Part shown: piece after piece, positions 34,362-45,063 of the stretch | Layout: every line of letters begins with the position of its first letter | How positions within the stretch are numbered: position 1 is the first letter of the stretch | Assembly (NCBI RefSeq): GCF_010183535.1 | Contig: NC_071331.1 | Span: 3,906,001-3,970,000 of the forward strand | Length of the DNA: 64,000 bases | Reading direction: 5' to 3' | Source of the DNA: Caenorhabditis remanei | Lineage: Eukaryota > Nematoda > Chromadorea > Rhabditida > Rhabditidae | Program-made: the position numbers and the translations under genes | The notes under the pieces: generated by a model | The model's input: only the letters and a program-made list of their open reading frames with translations | Told to the model about the DNA's origin: nothing | Database searches by the model: none

Positions 34362-34671
34362 TGTTATAGATTAGATATTTTGCCCATATCTTTCCCATAA
34401 GATATAGAAAACATGATTAAGGATCGATCCATGTTTATTGAGTAAGCGGAGAGAGGTCCAGATGGACCGACCTCTCTCCGGCCAGATGTTAAGTCTTACT
34501 GAGGAATAAGAATAGAATACTCGTGGGTGTGGCTCCGCGTGCCTTTTCCTCCCTCGTCCCTCTCACTCATGTGACCACCCGCAAGACGGAAGAGCCGCAA
34601 GAGTGACGGAGACTCGGGCGATAGAATAATTATGGGACCAACGACCAGAAGAGGTCGAATGGCCTTTCACA
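34362..34671. repeat. LTR 3 of the tandem LTR element
   Basis: Third direct LTR, ends TTTCACA at 34671, followed by the duplication CAAG. Confidence 0.82.
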
Positions 34672-34675
34672 CAAG

Positions 34676-36289
34676 TTTAGCTTAAAATTAGCGTGGGATC
34701 ACACAAATCGAATCTTGAATCCTGTGTTATGAGTTTTCATTGTTCACATTTCAGAGTGCCCTATTTTAGCTTTACCCTGTATGTCAATATACAGCTTCAG
34801 ATGATGAACTAGTTCATCTATTGAAATTAACAAATAAAAGTTTAATGTAGTTGAGTGACTCAATAAAACCTGCGATAACTTGTGAGTACATATTTGAAAT
34901 CAGTGTTTTCTCAGCTTTCCCATGACTCACTTATGTCTGTCAGGTCATGTTTCATATTTCCAAATAGACATGACTTGGTGTTTGAAAAAGATTTAATAAC
35001 GCTGAATTGTATGCTGAAAAATTACAAATTATAGGTCAAACTTCTGAAACTGTTTTAATAATTTTATTTGTCAGCTACCCAAAAGGTTTTATAAAACTTA
35101 CGAGCTCTAGGTACCGTCACTTTCAAAACCTGCTTCGCTGTTTCACGATTATCGTGAATTTGAAGGTAATTTCAGTAATCCAATGCCACAGGAGACATAA
35201 TTGGTCCATATGAATTCATATTTTTCCCGCGAAACCGGTAGTCTAGTGAAGCGGCCATTTTTGAGATTCCCGAGCTAATCTAGTTTCCACACAGCAGTAT
35301 TAGATTAGTAGAGAACCCGATTCTGAATCGAGTGAATTCAAAATATGACCTTCATGAAATTGAAAAACTCGATAAGTTCAATGAGTAGTTGTTGTTTTGA
35401 TAAATTTCAATGAAACTTGGTATCTCAAAAAAAAACGGTTTCAAATAAAAGTGTCTACATACGGCTTGAAAGCACTATTGATAAGACCGTGAAATACGTC
35501 GAGCTTATTGTTTCCAACAGTTATGTAGATTGCCGGATTTTCATTTTCCTTCCGTTTCATAAATCCAATATTTTCATGCCACCCCTGGGTTTTCATTTTT
35601 TACAGAATGGCTGTGAATTGCACGGTGGTTTAGGACCCTCATAACCGTGTTTACAACGACAGTTCACAGTTCATTCAAGTTTTCACTCATCTACCGTAAT
35701 CTCAGCGTGTCGATTTAAATGGCAGCTTATTCTCATTTTTCATTACCTATAAAACGATAACCCTCGAATTTATGCGTGGGCATCTGTTTCAGGCCTACTC
35801 TAAAGTCTTCAAACTATTTTGTAGAAAATAATTACAAGCGTCAAACCTATTAATTAAATAAAACTGTTTCTGCAAGTTCTTAATCATTTCGGAACAGTAA
35901 CAAAATGTTTGAAAGCCCTTTGAAGATTGATTTTTTGTTGCAAAAACCGACAAGGACAATCAGACCATTTTTTTGCAATGACCAATCATTGAAGAATTGA
36001 AGAATTGAAAATTAAACAGAACATTAAGAGCCCATATTAAAACAGTAACCTAACAGATTCCAAAAATTAAATTGTAAGGTAGAAGCACTGGTTTTTAACC
36101 ACTTTTTCGTTTGCGAAAAATTTAATATCAGATTAATTTGTTGTGACACACGTTAATGTTTTTCCCATATAATTTTTGTCCTTTAATGATTTTTCACCAC
36201 ACTTCAAATTGATTTCTTATAAAGAATTTTCTTGATTCAACATTTCGGTATTGTCCAGAAAGTAATTGATGTAGTTGTGAAACAGTGAA
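34676..36289. other. Repeat-derived sequence without genes
   Basis: 34676-35230 is paralogous to about 43840-44650, for example TATGCTGAAAAATTA and CTTTCAAAACCTGCTTC in both. 35255-35380 resembles 41075-41185 (TTGAGATTCCCGAGCT..). The rest is A/T-rich with no supported frame. Confidence 0.55.
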
Positions 36290-37765
36290 TATCAGTCAGT
36301 ACAGTGTGTAAGTATCGATATGACTTTCTCGATACTAGCCCATTTCGAGAAATTATCGAGAAATTTCCCGGGAAAAATTTCTCGAAAATTTCTCGAAACT
36401 TTCTCGAGATGTCTCGAAAGTATCGATACTTTCTCGAGAAATTTTGAGTGATTTCTCGATACTTTCTCGATACTTTCGAGACGTCTCGATACTTTTCCCG
36501 GGAAGTTGTATTTTGTGAAAAAGTTTTCAGTGTGTTTTGAAACCAGACGTTTAGAAACCGGACATTTCACAAATTTTTATTTTTGACTTTTTAGTACCAA
36601 TCTAACAACCAGGGTTCGACCCCCACTCGTGGCAAAACATTTTTGTTTTTTGTTTTTGACATTTTGGTACCAATCTGACAACCAGGGTTCGGTCCCCACT
36701 CGTGGCAAAACATTTTTGTTTTTTGTTTTTGACTTTTTGTTACCAATCTGACAACCGGGGATCGGTCCCCAACTCTCCGGTGTCAAAACTTTTTTCATTT
36801 TACTTTTTGCTTTTTGGTTCCAAGCCATTTCAGAACCAGATTGGTACCAAAACCCAAAGAAAAAAAATGAAAAAATGTTTTGCCACGAGTGGGGACCGAA
36901 CCCTGGTTGTCAGATTGGTACCAAAATGTCAAAAACAAAAAACAAAAAAGTTTTGCCACGAGTGGGGACCGAACCCTGGTTGTCAGATTGGTACCAAAAT
37001 GTCAAAAACAAAAAACAAAAATGTTTTGCCACGAGTGGGGACCGAACCCTGGTTGTCAGATTGGTACCAAAATGTCAAAAACAAAAAACAAAAATGTTTT
37101 GCCACGAGTGGGGACCGAACCCTGGTTGTCAGATTGGTACCAAAATGTCAAAAACAAAAAACAAAAATGTTTTGCCACGAGTGGGGACCGAACCCTGGTT
37201 GTCAGATTGGTACCAAAATGTCAAAAACAAAAAACAAAAATGTTTTGCCACGAGTGGGGACCGAACCCTGGTTGTCAGATTGGTACCAAAATGTCAAAAA
37301 CAAAAAACAACAATTTTTTGCCACGAGTGGGGACCGAACCCTGGTTGTCAGATTGGTACCAAAATGTCAAAAACAAAAAACAAAAATGTTTTGCCACGAG
37401 TGGGGACCGAACCCTGGTTGTTAGATTGGTACTAAAAAGTCAAAAATAAAAATTTGTGAAATGTCCGGTTTCTAAACGTCTGGTTTCAAAACACACTGAA
37501 AACTGTCTGATTTATCGGGAAATTATCGAAACTCCGGGTCTCGATACCAATATTTTTCGAGAAAAGTATCGAGAAAGTATCGATACTTTTGTGATCAAAA
37601 AAGTCTCGATACTTTCTCGAGAAACGTCTCGATAAATTTCTCGAGAAAGTATCGAGAAAGTATCGAGAAAATTTATCGGGAAATTTCTTGATACTTTTTC
37701 GAGACATTTCTCGAGACATTTCTCGATAAATTTCTCGAAGCGGTCTCGAAACCACACACTGAGTC
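36290..37765. mobile_element. Foldback element with TCTCGATA-rich arms
   Basis: Large inverted repeat. The outer arms are built from overlapping TCTCGA/TATCGATA words (about 36310-36505 and 37525-37745). Then comes a unique ~48-bp inverted block (36525-36573 and 37455-37503, around GAAATGTCCGGTTTCTAAACG). Inside, a B-box-bearing minisatellite lies in opposite orientations on the two sides (about three copies left, eight right). The outermost bases (CAGTCAGTACAGTGTGT and ACACACTGAGTCAG) also pair imperfectly. It is non-coding. Confidence 0.7.
36877..37445 (-). repeat. 73-bp minisatellite, eight copies, with B-box-like motif
   Basis: Unit starts GTTTTGCCACGAGTGGGG at 36877, 36950, 37023, 37096, 37169, 37242, about 37315 and 37388. 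The minus strand has CAGGGTTCGGTCCC, close to the Pol III B box GGTTCGANTCC. An inverted outlier at 36605-36630 (+) has the better match GGTTCGACCCC. Because 73 is not divisible by 3 and the unit lacks plus-strand stops, all three plus frames stay open. These frames are not evidence for a protein. Confidence 0.85.
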
Positions 37766-37849
37766 AGTAGGAATAATAATAAATTCTGTAATAAATAAAT
37801 AAATTGTGGTAAAATTTTACTGATTTACATACATACATACACTACTCCA

Positions 37850-38807
37850 CAAAAGTATCGTTCCACCCCTTTTTTCTTCGAAAAACAGGGCTCACCTTAA
37901 TTTTTATAAAAAGGTGTCCACATGAAAAATACTTTATATTTAAACAGAATTCGGGTCCATGTGTTTTTATTTCTACACCGTGACCCAGATTTGAGAAAAT
38001 CAAAAATTTCGATTTTGACGATTCCACAAAAGTATCGTTCCACCTGGAAGGACTCCTTTTTTGGGTCAATGTCTTACAAATTCTTTTCGAAATGGTTGCA
38101 AAAAACGTTTTTAGTCAGTCTGACCTCGTTTCCCTGACATTTCCAGAAAAATCGTCGGTTGGCTGTACGTTGAGTGGTTTTTGGCACCCAACCACCTAAA
38201 ACGGCTTCCGGTGCCAATTCTTCCCTAAAAAGTTTTCTGGTAAAGAATTTTTTCAGAGTAATTGTGTTCATCTGTACCCAAGCACATGATTCGGTCAAAC
38301 AAGAGCAGGAGCGTTCTCATTTACGCAGTTTTACAATTCTTCACATCACAAACTGTCGTTTGGAACAGATGAACCAGATGGGTGCCGTTCCTACTGGCAT
38401 AATCTCTAAAAAAAAGAAGTTGAGATTCTCTCGTCGTAACCTCAAAGGTGGCGAGGTGATGATCTGGGCGGCCATCGCCTCTACGGGACGAATCAAGTCA
38501 TGATTTGTGTCAAAAAACTGAATGGAGCCGATTATCGAATTGTCCTTCGTCGAGGATTGATGCCATTTTGGCGTAGAAACCGGAACGGAAACTTTATCTT
38601 TCAACATGACGGAGTTTCAATAAACAGAGCAAGAAAATCTACCGAATTGTTGACCAGAAGAAACGGTTCCGTTCCGGTTTCTACGCCAAAATGGCATCAA
38701 TCCTCGACGAAGGACAATTCGATAATCGGCTCCATTCAGTTTTTTGACACAAATCGTGACTTGATTCGTCCCGTAGAGGCGATGGCCGCCCAGATCATCA
38801 CCTCGCC
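37850..38807 (+). mobile_element. Rearranged Tc1/mariner-type foldback, copy 1
   Basis: Starts ACTCCACAAAAGTATCG. The 20-mer CCACAAAAGTATCGTTCCAC recurs about 170 bp inside, an IR/DR arrangement typical of Tc1-like transposase binding sites. Transposase-derived words follow in mixed frames: the DEPDG/DGPDG..YWHN region, GGEVMIWAAIAS and NFIFQHDGV. The segment 38450-38590 is repeated in inverted orientation at 38667-38807 around a 76-bp loop, so the 3' half of the transposon is replaced by a mirror of its own middle. It cannot encode transposase. A longer relative with the same rearrangement lies at 56471-57556. Confidence 0.72.
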
Positions 38808-41800
38808 TTGATCCTCGCCACTCGGAGTTGTTAGATTTTTTTTCGGTTGGACCACTGAAAACTGACACACAGATTTTCAAAAAAGCTGCGGATTGAACCG
38901 GATGAGCTGAAATTTTGAGAATAAATAGATAACATATAGTGTAATATTCTGACGAAATCTCAGCCGATTTGACGACATTGAATTTTCGCTCCATGAGTAG
39001 TGATACGTTGAAATTCTTCAAAAAATCGCATATTTTGCTCTGTAGCAAAAATAGGTGTCCCGAGATTTTTGACCGGACACGGCCTATATTAATCCAAATT
39101 TTATGTAGATTCCGAATCTGAAAAGATCCCATCTCCCGTAACGTAAGATTTTTGAGATATAAACAAAAGTTTGAAAAAAACCAGAAAATTTTACAAAAAT
39201 GACATTTTTTCTCGGTGAAAATGAGGTGCTAAAAATATGGTATGAACACAAAAAGTGCTTAAAATAACGTTTTTTATTCGTTCCCGTTAAAATTTAATCG
39301 AAAAAACTTTCAGATTTTTTTTTAGAATTTTCACCTCCCAGAGGGGCTATTTTAGACGGTAGGGGGCGGAGCCAAATGAAATATGGACCAATGTGTTATT
39401 AGTTGTCTGGGTACTCACTATGCATAATACCAACCCATAAAAAGCGGTTTGACTTTTTTCTGGACAGTGGGTAACAGCTCGGTCCTCGAGTTTCACAGAG
39501 AATGTGTCTTAAGTCCAAAAGAACTACGAAAAACACCGATTTCGATGAGAAATCGGTGAGAAATCGGTGAGAAATCGATGAGGAATCAAAATATTCACAA
39601 TTACGCCAACAACACGGCTTGCAACACTAGTAATTGACGAAACACTGAATTTTCAGTTGAAAAATGTTTTCTCTCGTTTCTCTGCGTCTCTCTCGCGCCG
39701 CCCTCTCGCCCACGTGTTGCGCAAGTGCGCTCTGCCTCGATTCGATGAACCTCTCACCGTGCGATTATTCGGTTTCATATGATTGATTTCAAAACTATAC
39801 TGATTGATTCTGTAATAATAAAATGCAATAATTATGCTTTTTTCTTTAGATTCGGACTTTTGTTCGGACTTTTGTATGGCGAGCCTGTTACAACGGCGGG
39901 GGTCTACCTCACGGTAGGCCCGTTTCCCGCCATGAGCCTCACGTCCTTCAACTTTCCCTTTCAGGTTTGCACCCTCCAGATCAAGTCGGCATCCAACCGG
40001 TCCGCGCGTGTGTTCTTCAAGCCAGAGCTCTAATTCAGATCTAGAGACAGAGACCATCCGGAACACATGGCCAGATCAGAATGCGATGGTTGGGCTTCCG
40101 GGTCGCTATCCAACTCCTCCCTACCGCCCAAAAGGAGAGCACCGGAATGATACTCTCCCCCATGTCAGATCGAGGTAATTTTTTAATTAATAACCTGGCT
40201 AAAATGCACAAGGAGCTAGTCAAGAAGTTTCTGAGATCAACTTCTAGAACCCTAAACTTTATCAAAACGAGTTTCAACGTGTCCTGAAACCTTTGCAGTC
40301 AAGTTTTTCAAATTGAACCGGTTTCACAAACACGTCTATCAGAATTTATTCGCAATCCCATTCAAAATACACGATAATCAAAGCTTTCCTTCAGTTTCAG
40401 CATTGATTTTTACATTTCTGGACTGACTGTATTCACTTTTTAAAAACGCAATTGATTATAATCAACATTATTTTCAATACTACAATAGATGTTCCTAGGC
40501 TTAAATTTAAAAATTACTCTGTCCCAGTATTTTTTCAAACATTTCGAATTTATTATGTTTGAGTTTGAGAATATATCGTTTGCTATTCAATCAACAACCG
40601 AAAACAAACAATCTTTGATAAAAATCAATTACATGAAACCGTTTTCATCATCAAAAATTTGCATGTAGGCATTTCAATTTATTCATAATTCCCTCAATTT
40701 CCGTGTTTTTAGAAGAAAACGAAACGTATCCGAAGTAAATAGAAAATCAAGAAACCAGTACCTATAGCAGTTAGCATAATTTGGCCCAATTAAAAAAATA
40801 TATATGGCATATGTTGTTTGTCTGCGAAGATGGAATACTGAAAACTCTCAATTTTGCAAAAAAAAATCGGTTACATGAAACAGGTTTTATTATCAAAAAT
40901 TTACTTGCAGGATTGAATTCATGATAATTACCCCAACAGCAAAATCCCTCAATTTCCGCTTTAGAAAAAAATATGGTTTTTTTATCACAATTATTCGGAA
41001 GAGTTTGATTTTAAAAATATAGGTTAGCTTTCAATCCATTTACTAGCGATTACAACAACAACTCTTGGGACTATTTTTTGAGATTCCCGAGCTATTCTAG
41101 TATCTATACAGCGGTATTGGATTAGAAGAGAAACTGTTTCTGAATTAAGTGCATACAAAGTATGACCTTCATGAAATAGAAAAACTAGATAATTTAAATG
41201 AAGAAGTGTCATTTTTCCATGAAGTAAACACTAATTGAGACATTATTTATTGTACGGCTTTGAAACATTACAAAATGTTTCAATTATTTCAAATTGATTC
41301 CAAAACTACTGCGGTTCCAAGAAGTTATAATTAGAATTGTTCTTCACGAACTTCTAGTGATTGAATGAAAATTGATCAGTATGATCGCATTTAAAAATTT
41401 AATTTTAGGTTGAATGAGACATTTTAAAATATCTCAGAAGACATTCTGCAAGCATATTTTTTTCTGGAGCAGTTGCATGATATCATATAAAGCTGTAACA
41501 GACCAGACAAGAAATTAAATAGCTGTTTCTTCTTGTTCATAACACAATGTCTTTGAAACAGAACAACATCGAAAAGCAGAAAAAACGCTATTCAAATTGT
41601 ATTCTCACTGTTTCATTAGTAACACAAATCAACTTGTTACACTAAGTAGCCATTGTTTGGATAGTTAGCACATGTCAATTTTTAAGAACACAATAAAAAT
41701 GGAAAAACAACCGTAATTCAATCCTGAAACGTATTTAACCGTGAAATACTAGAACTGTCATAACGAAAACCGCTCAGACAAAAGAACTGTTTCATGTTTG

Positions 41801-42010
41801 TTACAACCATTTATCGATTACTCTGGGAAAGATTAACTAATCAACAAAAGGTAATGTTTCAAGAGTAGGATGAAACATGTTATTTTGACTTTCTGTTTAA
41901 TCTTTGATGTGCTGTTGGAGCTCGAATAATTTAACTTTTCCATCAATTCAGCAGTTGCATCACATCCATTCTAATTGAAGATTAAGATTCTCAACTGCTA
42001 GACTCTAAAC
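38808..42010. other. Intergenic, repeat-derived, no supported gene
   Basis: Contains a ~12-bp tandem repeat GAGAAATCGGTG, about four copies (39545-39590). A G+C-richer block at 39650-40066 has a 137-codon minus-strand frame with no recognised domain. Just before it in the other sense is an AATAAA-like signal (about 39817), so this block could be a decayed LTR-type piece. About 40240-40350 is paralogous to 41995-42400 without the solo LTR. 41075-41185 resembles 35255-35380. Nothing here supports an intact gene. Confidence 0.45.
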
Positions 42011-42015
42011 TTTAT
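42011..42015. repeat. Target-site duplication of solo LTR (left), TTTAT
   Basis: TTTAT before TGTTGTG is repeated after GTAACA at 42307-42311. The paralogous site near 40258 has a single CTTTATCAAAACGAG. Confidence 0.8.
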
Positions 42016-42306
42016 TGTTGTGTCCTTAGAATCCGGCATACTGTAGCCGGGTTGTAGTCCCAAGAACAGTGGGTTGAATAGATAGAGAGTTTATTTAGGG
42101 GGGATAAACGATTACAGAATAGTAGTCACTAATAGGTAGGGAAAAGAAGGAAGAACTAGAATGAGGGATGTCAGTCCCTTATATAGGGAAGTCTGACTAA
42201 ACTACAAACAATGTGAAAGAGAGACGCGCATAGAGACCAAGGTGCGCGCTCTTACTGGGGGTAGATCATACCTAAATACTTATGCATGCGAGCCTAGAAT
42301 GTAACA
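42016..42306 (-). mobile_element. Solo LTR
   Basis: 291 bp with TG..CA ends in both orientations (TGTTGTG..TGTAACA). On the minus strand it begins TGTTACATTC, has a TATA-like CCCTATATAAGG in the middle and an AATAAA-like signal (AATAAACTC) downstream, the order expected for U3-R-U5. It has a 5-bp duplication TTTAT on both sides. Its sequence matches neither the tandem LTR element nor the BEL/Pao LTR in this window, so it represents a third LTR family. Confidence 0.8.
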
Positions 42307-42311
42307 TTTAT

Positions 42312-45063
42312 CAAAACGAGTTCCAACAAGACCTGAGCCCTTTGATGTCAAGTTTACCAATTAAACCGGTTTCACAAACGTGTTATGGCAAAACTATTTA
42401 CTAAAACAATATTGTTCCCAATTGATCAGTAATACTATGAAATATGTTTCAGTATGTACACACATATAAGTAATTGAATGAACATTCAATTCTACTGTAG
42501 AACATGGGTAATTAAACCATTTATTTAAAAGAAAAGAAATATAGGAAAAACAATGAAATAAAATAAGAGAAAAGATAAGAAGGAAGGAAAAGAGATCCGA
42601 GGAACAAACTATCTTCATGAAAAAACACAAATAGATGAGTGGTCACTGAAACGGACAATGTTGACCAGGAGTTCTTTCAGAATGCGCAGTTACATAAGTT
42701 TTTGAAACATAAATTATTGGATAGTTAATGGTTGACAAAAAACAAAAAATGAAGATTCTAAACGTACAGTTTCAAAAAGTTTGGAAATGAAAATACTACA
42801 GCGAATGATCACTTTTTTCCGAAATTACATATTTCAAGTAAAGTCAAAAAGATAATCCCACCTCAGTCTCACCAAAAAAAATACAGTTTCAAGTGGCTTG
42901 TTACAGATTTAGGAAAAGATATCGAAATTAATAGATGGTACGCTCAATTGTTCAGTTTTATTTACTATATTTACTTAGTTTTTTGCAGCCAAGCTATCAG
43001 TTTTTACCAAAAAACCGAAATTTGACACAAATATAACCCTAACCATTTTTTAGGCTTTTCATAACAATATCTTCTAAAAATGACTTTTTATTCCGCCTTC
43101 TTTTTGGCAACCGCATTTCGCTCAACTATGAATTGATGAACCAGTACTGTATCATTCTTGTTCAGAAATTGTAAAATGGACGAAAAACAGTAAAAATTAC
43201 AAAAGATTTTGGTATTTCTAACAATTCGAAATACTGTTTCAGGAATTTCCTAAATCTCGCTTCCAGTGAAGACAAACTGAAAAAAAAACCCATAACTTCC
43301 AGATTCAGTTCCACCATCTGTACCACTCAGAATAACGCCAGTGGATGAATTCTATGTTTTCATAAGTTTGAACACGAACAGTTCCATACAAAACATTTTT
43401 TTCTAAAATTTAACTAGCAAAACTCAAAACTTACTGTTGCACAAACTTGTTATGAAACTCAGTTTTTTTTCTTTTTATTCGGCAAATGATTATTTTATTT
43501 TTCTTTTATAGCAGCACTGACTTCTGAGATTCACGTGAAGCCTCAATGCATAATAGGATCTCATGGATATTCCTTCACATTTATGTCAAATTCAGGGTTT
43601 CTATTTTCAAAGCACACTATAATAAAAATCGGACTGAAAATGATAGTTCACTAAACACTAAAATATCGTTCTTACTATTAGGTAGAATTCAAAACAGTAA
43701 ATTATAAAAATTTAGACAAGAGTTGTTTCACATAACGCTGTTGTTTCACATAATGATTAAAATTGCAAGCTCTGATGTTTTTCAGTGATGAAAGAAAATT
43801 AAGAGTCACAAGTCTGTTAATTGATCAAAAAAATAATTTAGCGCAAAAGTGGTGGGCGATCCTACAAATCGAATCTTGAAACCTGTTTTATGAGTTTTCG
43901 TTGTATTTTCAGATCCCTTTAGCTCTTACAAGGTCGATGTACAACCTCAAATAATGAACAAGTGATTCTATTGAAATTAACAGTCAATTAAGATCAAACT
44001 AATATACTATTCCGATTTGAATCTATCTAAAGTTACCAAAAACAGGCAATGTTAATTTTTTACTGTTTCTCAATTGAAACAAACTTATAAAGTAATTGAA
44101 GGACTCAATAAGAGATTTTATCAAAGCTAATATCCGACAGACCCACAGAATTTTTTCAACGTGTTTTTTTTGTCATCAGAACCTAGTACAACACTTTTAC
44201 GCTGAAAAAATCAAATAGAAAAGTGTCGGAATTTCGACTCTATTTTTCTCGAGTACCAGTGCTCACAGGCAATAACTTGTGACTACGCATTTGAAATCAG
44301 CGCTTTCTCAGTTTTCCTGTGACTTAGGTGATGTCTTGTACTTTCGAATTGAGATGATTTGGTGTTTGCGAAAGAAATCCCGAAAAACACTTTACCTATT
44401 GTATGCTGAAAAATTAAAAATTATACGTCAAAGTTCTGAAACTGTGAAAATCGGATATCACCACCCAAAAAATTCGATATGAAACTTATTACTGATACGA
44501 AACCGTATGAAACATCACTTTCAAAACCTGCTTCACTGTTTCTCGATCATGATGAATTTGAAAGTAATTTCAGGAATCCAATGGCATATTTCATCAAATT
44601 ATTATCCCGCAAAACCAGAAATCCAGTGAAGCGCGTTTGCACACCACTTGGCAGGCTGCCAATTGAGTCGCCGCTCAGCCAAATCTCGTGTTTATAACAA
44701 AGCTCACTTTTTCTCATTTTTCTTGCTATTTTCGACTAAACTTCGCACGAAAAAAAAGAATTCATTGAAAAAGGAAAAATACACACTTTCAGCCCTCAAA
44801 AAAGTTGGACACGATTTTTGACAAACATGAATGCTGCGTCTCTTCTCTCTAACTCAACATTCCAATTTCAATGGAGAAAAAAGATAACAAGGTATAAGTT
44901 GACAACTACTACTTATGATTTCACAATAATTCAAATTCTCTTATCAGTTCCCATCAAACATTCCATTCCGGACACACCCATCCTGTTTGACTCATTCCTC
45001 ATTCTAAAATTTGTTTCGTTTCTTCTTTCTTTCATTCTGTTCTTAATTTCGTTCGCAAAAAAG
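42312..45063. other. Intergenic, repeat-derived; upstream region of the Rho gene
   Basis: 42312-42400 continues the paralogous block shared with 40262-40350. 43400-44650 is paralogous to 31320-31689 plus 34676-35230 and preserves the empty insertion site of the LTR element near 43830-43842. The last ~350 bp before the Rho start are A/T-rich with many pyrimidine tracts. The Rho frame is open upstream but no conserved residues appear there. Confidence 0.5.

Larger units (their letters stand above)
31690..34671. mobile_element. Non-autonomous LTR element in LTR-int-LTR-int-LTR tandem
   Basis: Three direct LTRs of 310 bp (31690-31999, 33026-33335, 34362-34671) begin TGTTATAG and end CACA. They alternate with two ~1,026-bp internal segments, period 1,336 bp. 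The array is flanked by CAAG on both sides (31686-31689 and 34672-34675). The internal segments have no open frame with a recognisable retroelement domain, so the element must rely on another element's enzymes. The third LTR has a small local difference (ATAATTATGGGACC versus ATAAGAAAGGGACC). The tandem form suggests LTR-LTR recombination or template switching. Confidence 0.85.

Noticed and set aside
36702..37449. Three overlapping 186-240-codon plus-strand frames with repeating WGPNPGCQIGTK-like text
   Set aside because: They are the three readings of one 73-bp minisatellite that lacks plus-strand stops; 73 is not divisible by 3, so every frame cycles through the same peptide. No start context, splice site or codon signal supports a protein.
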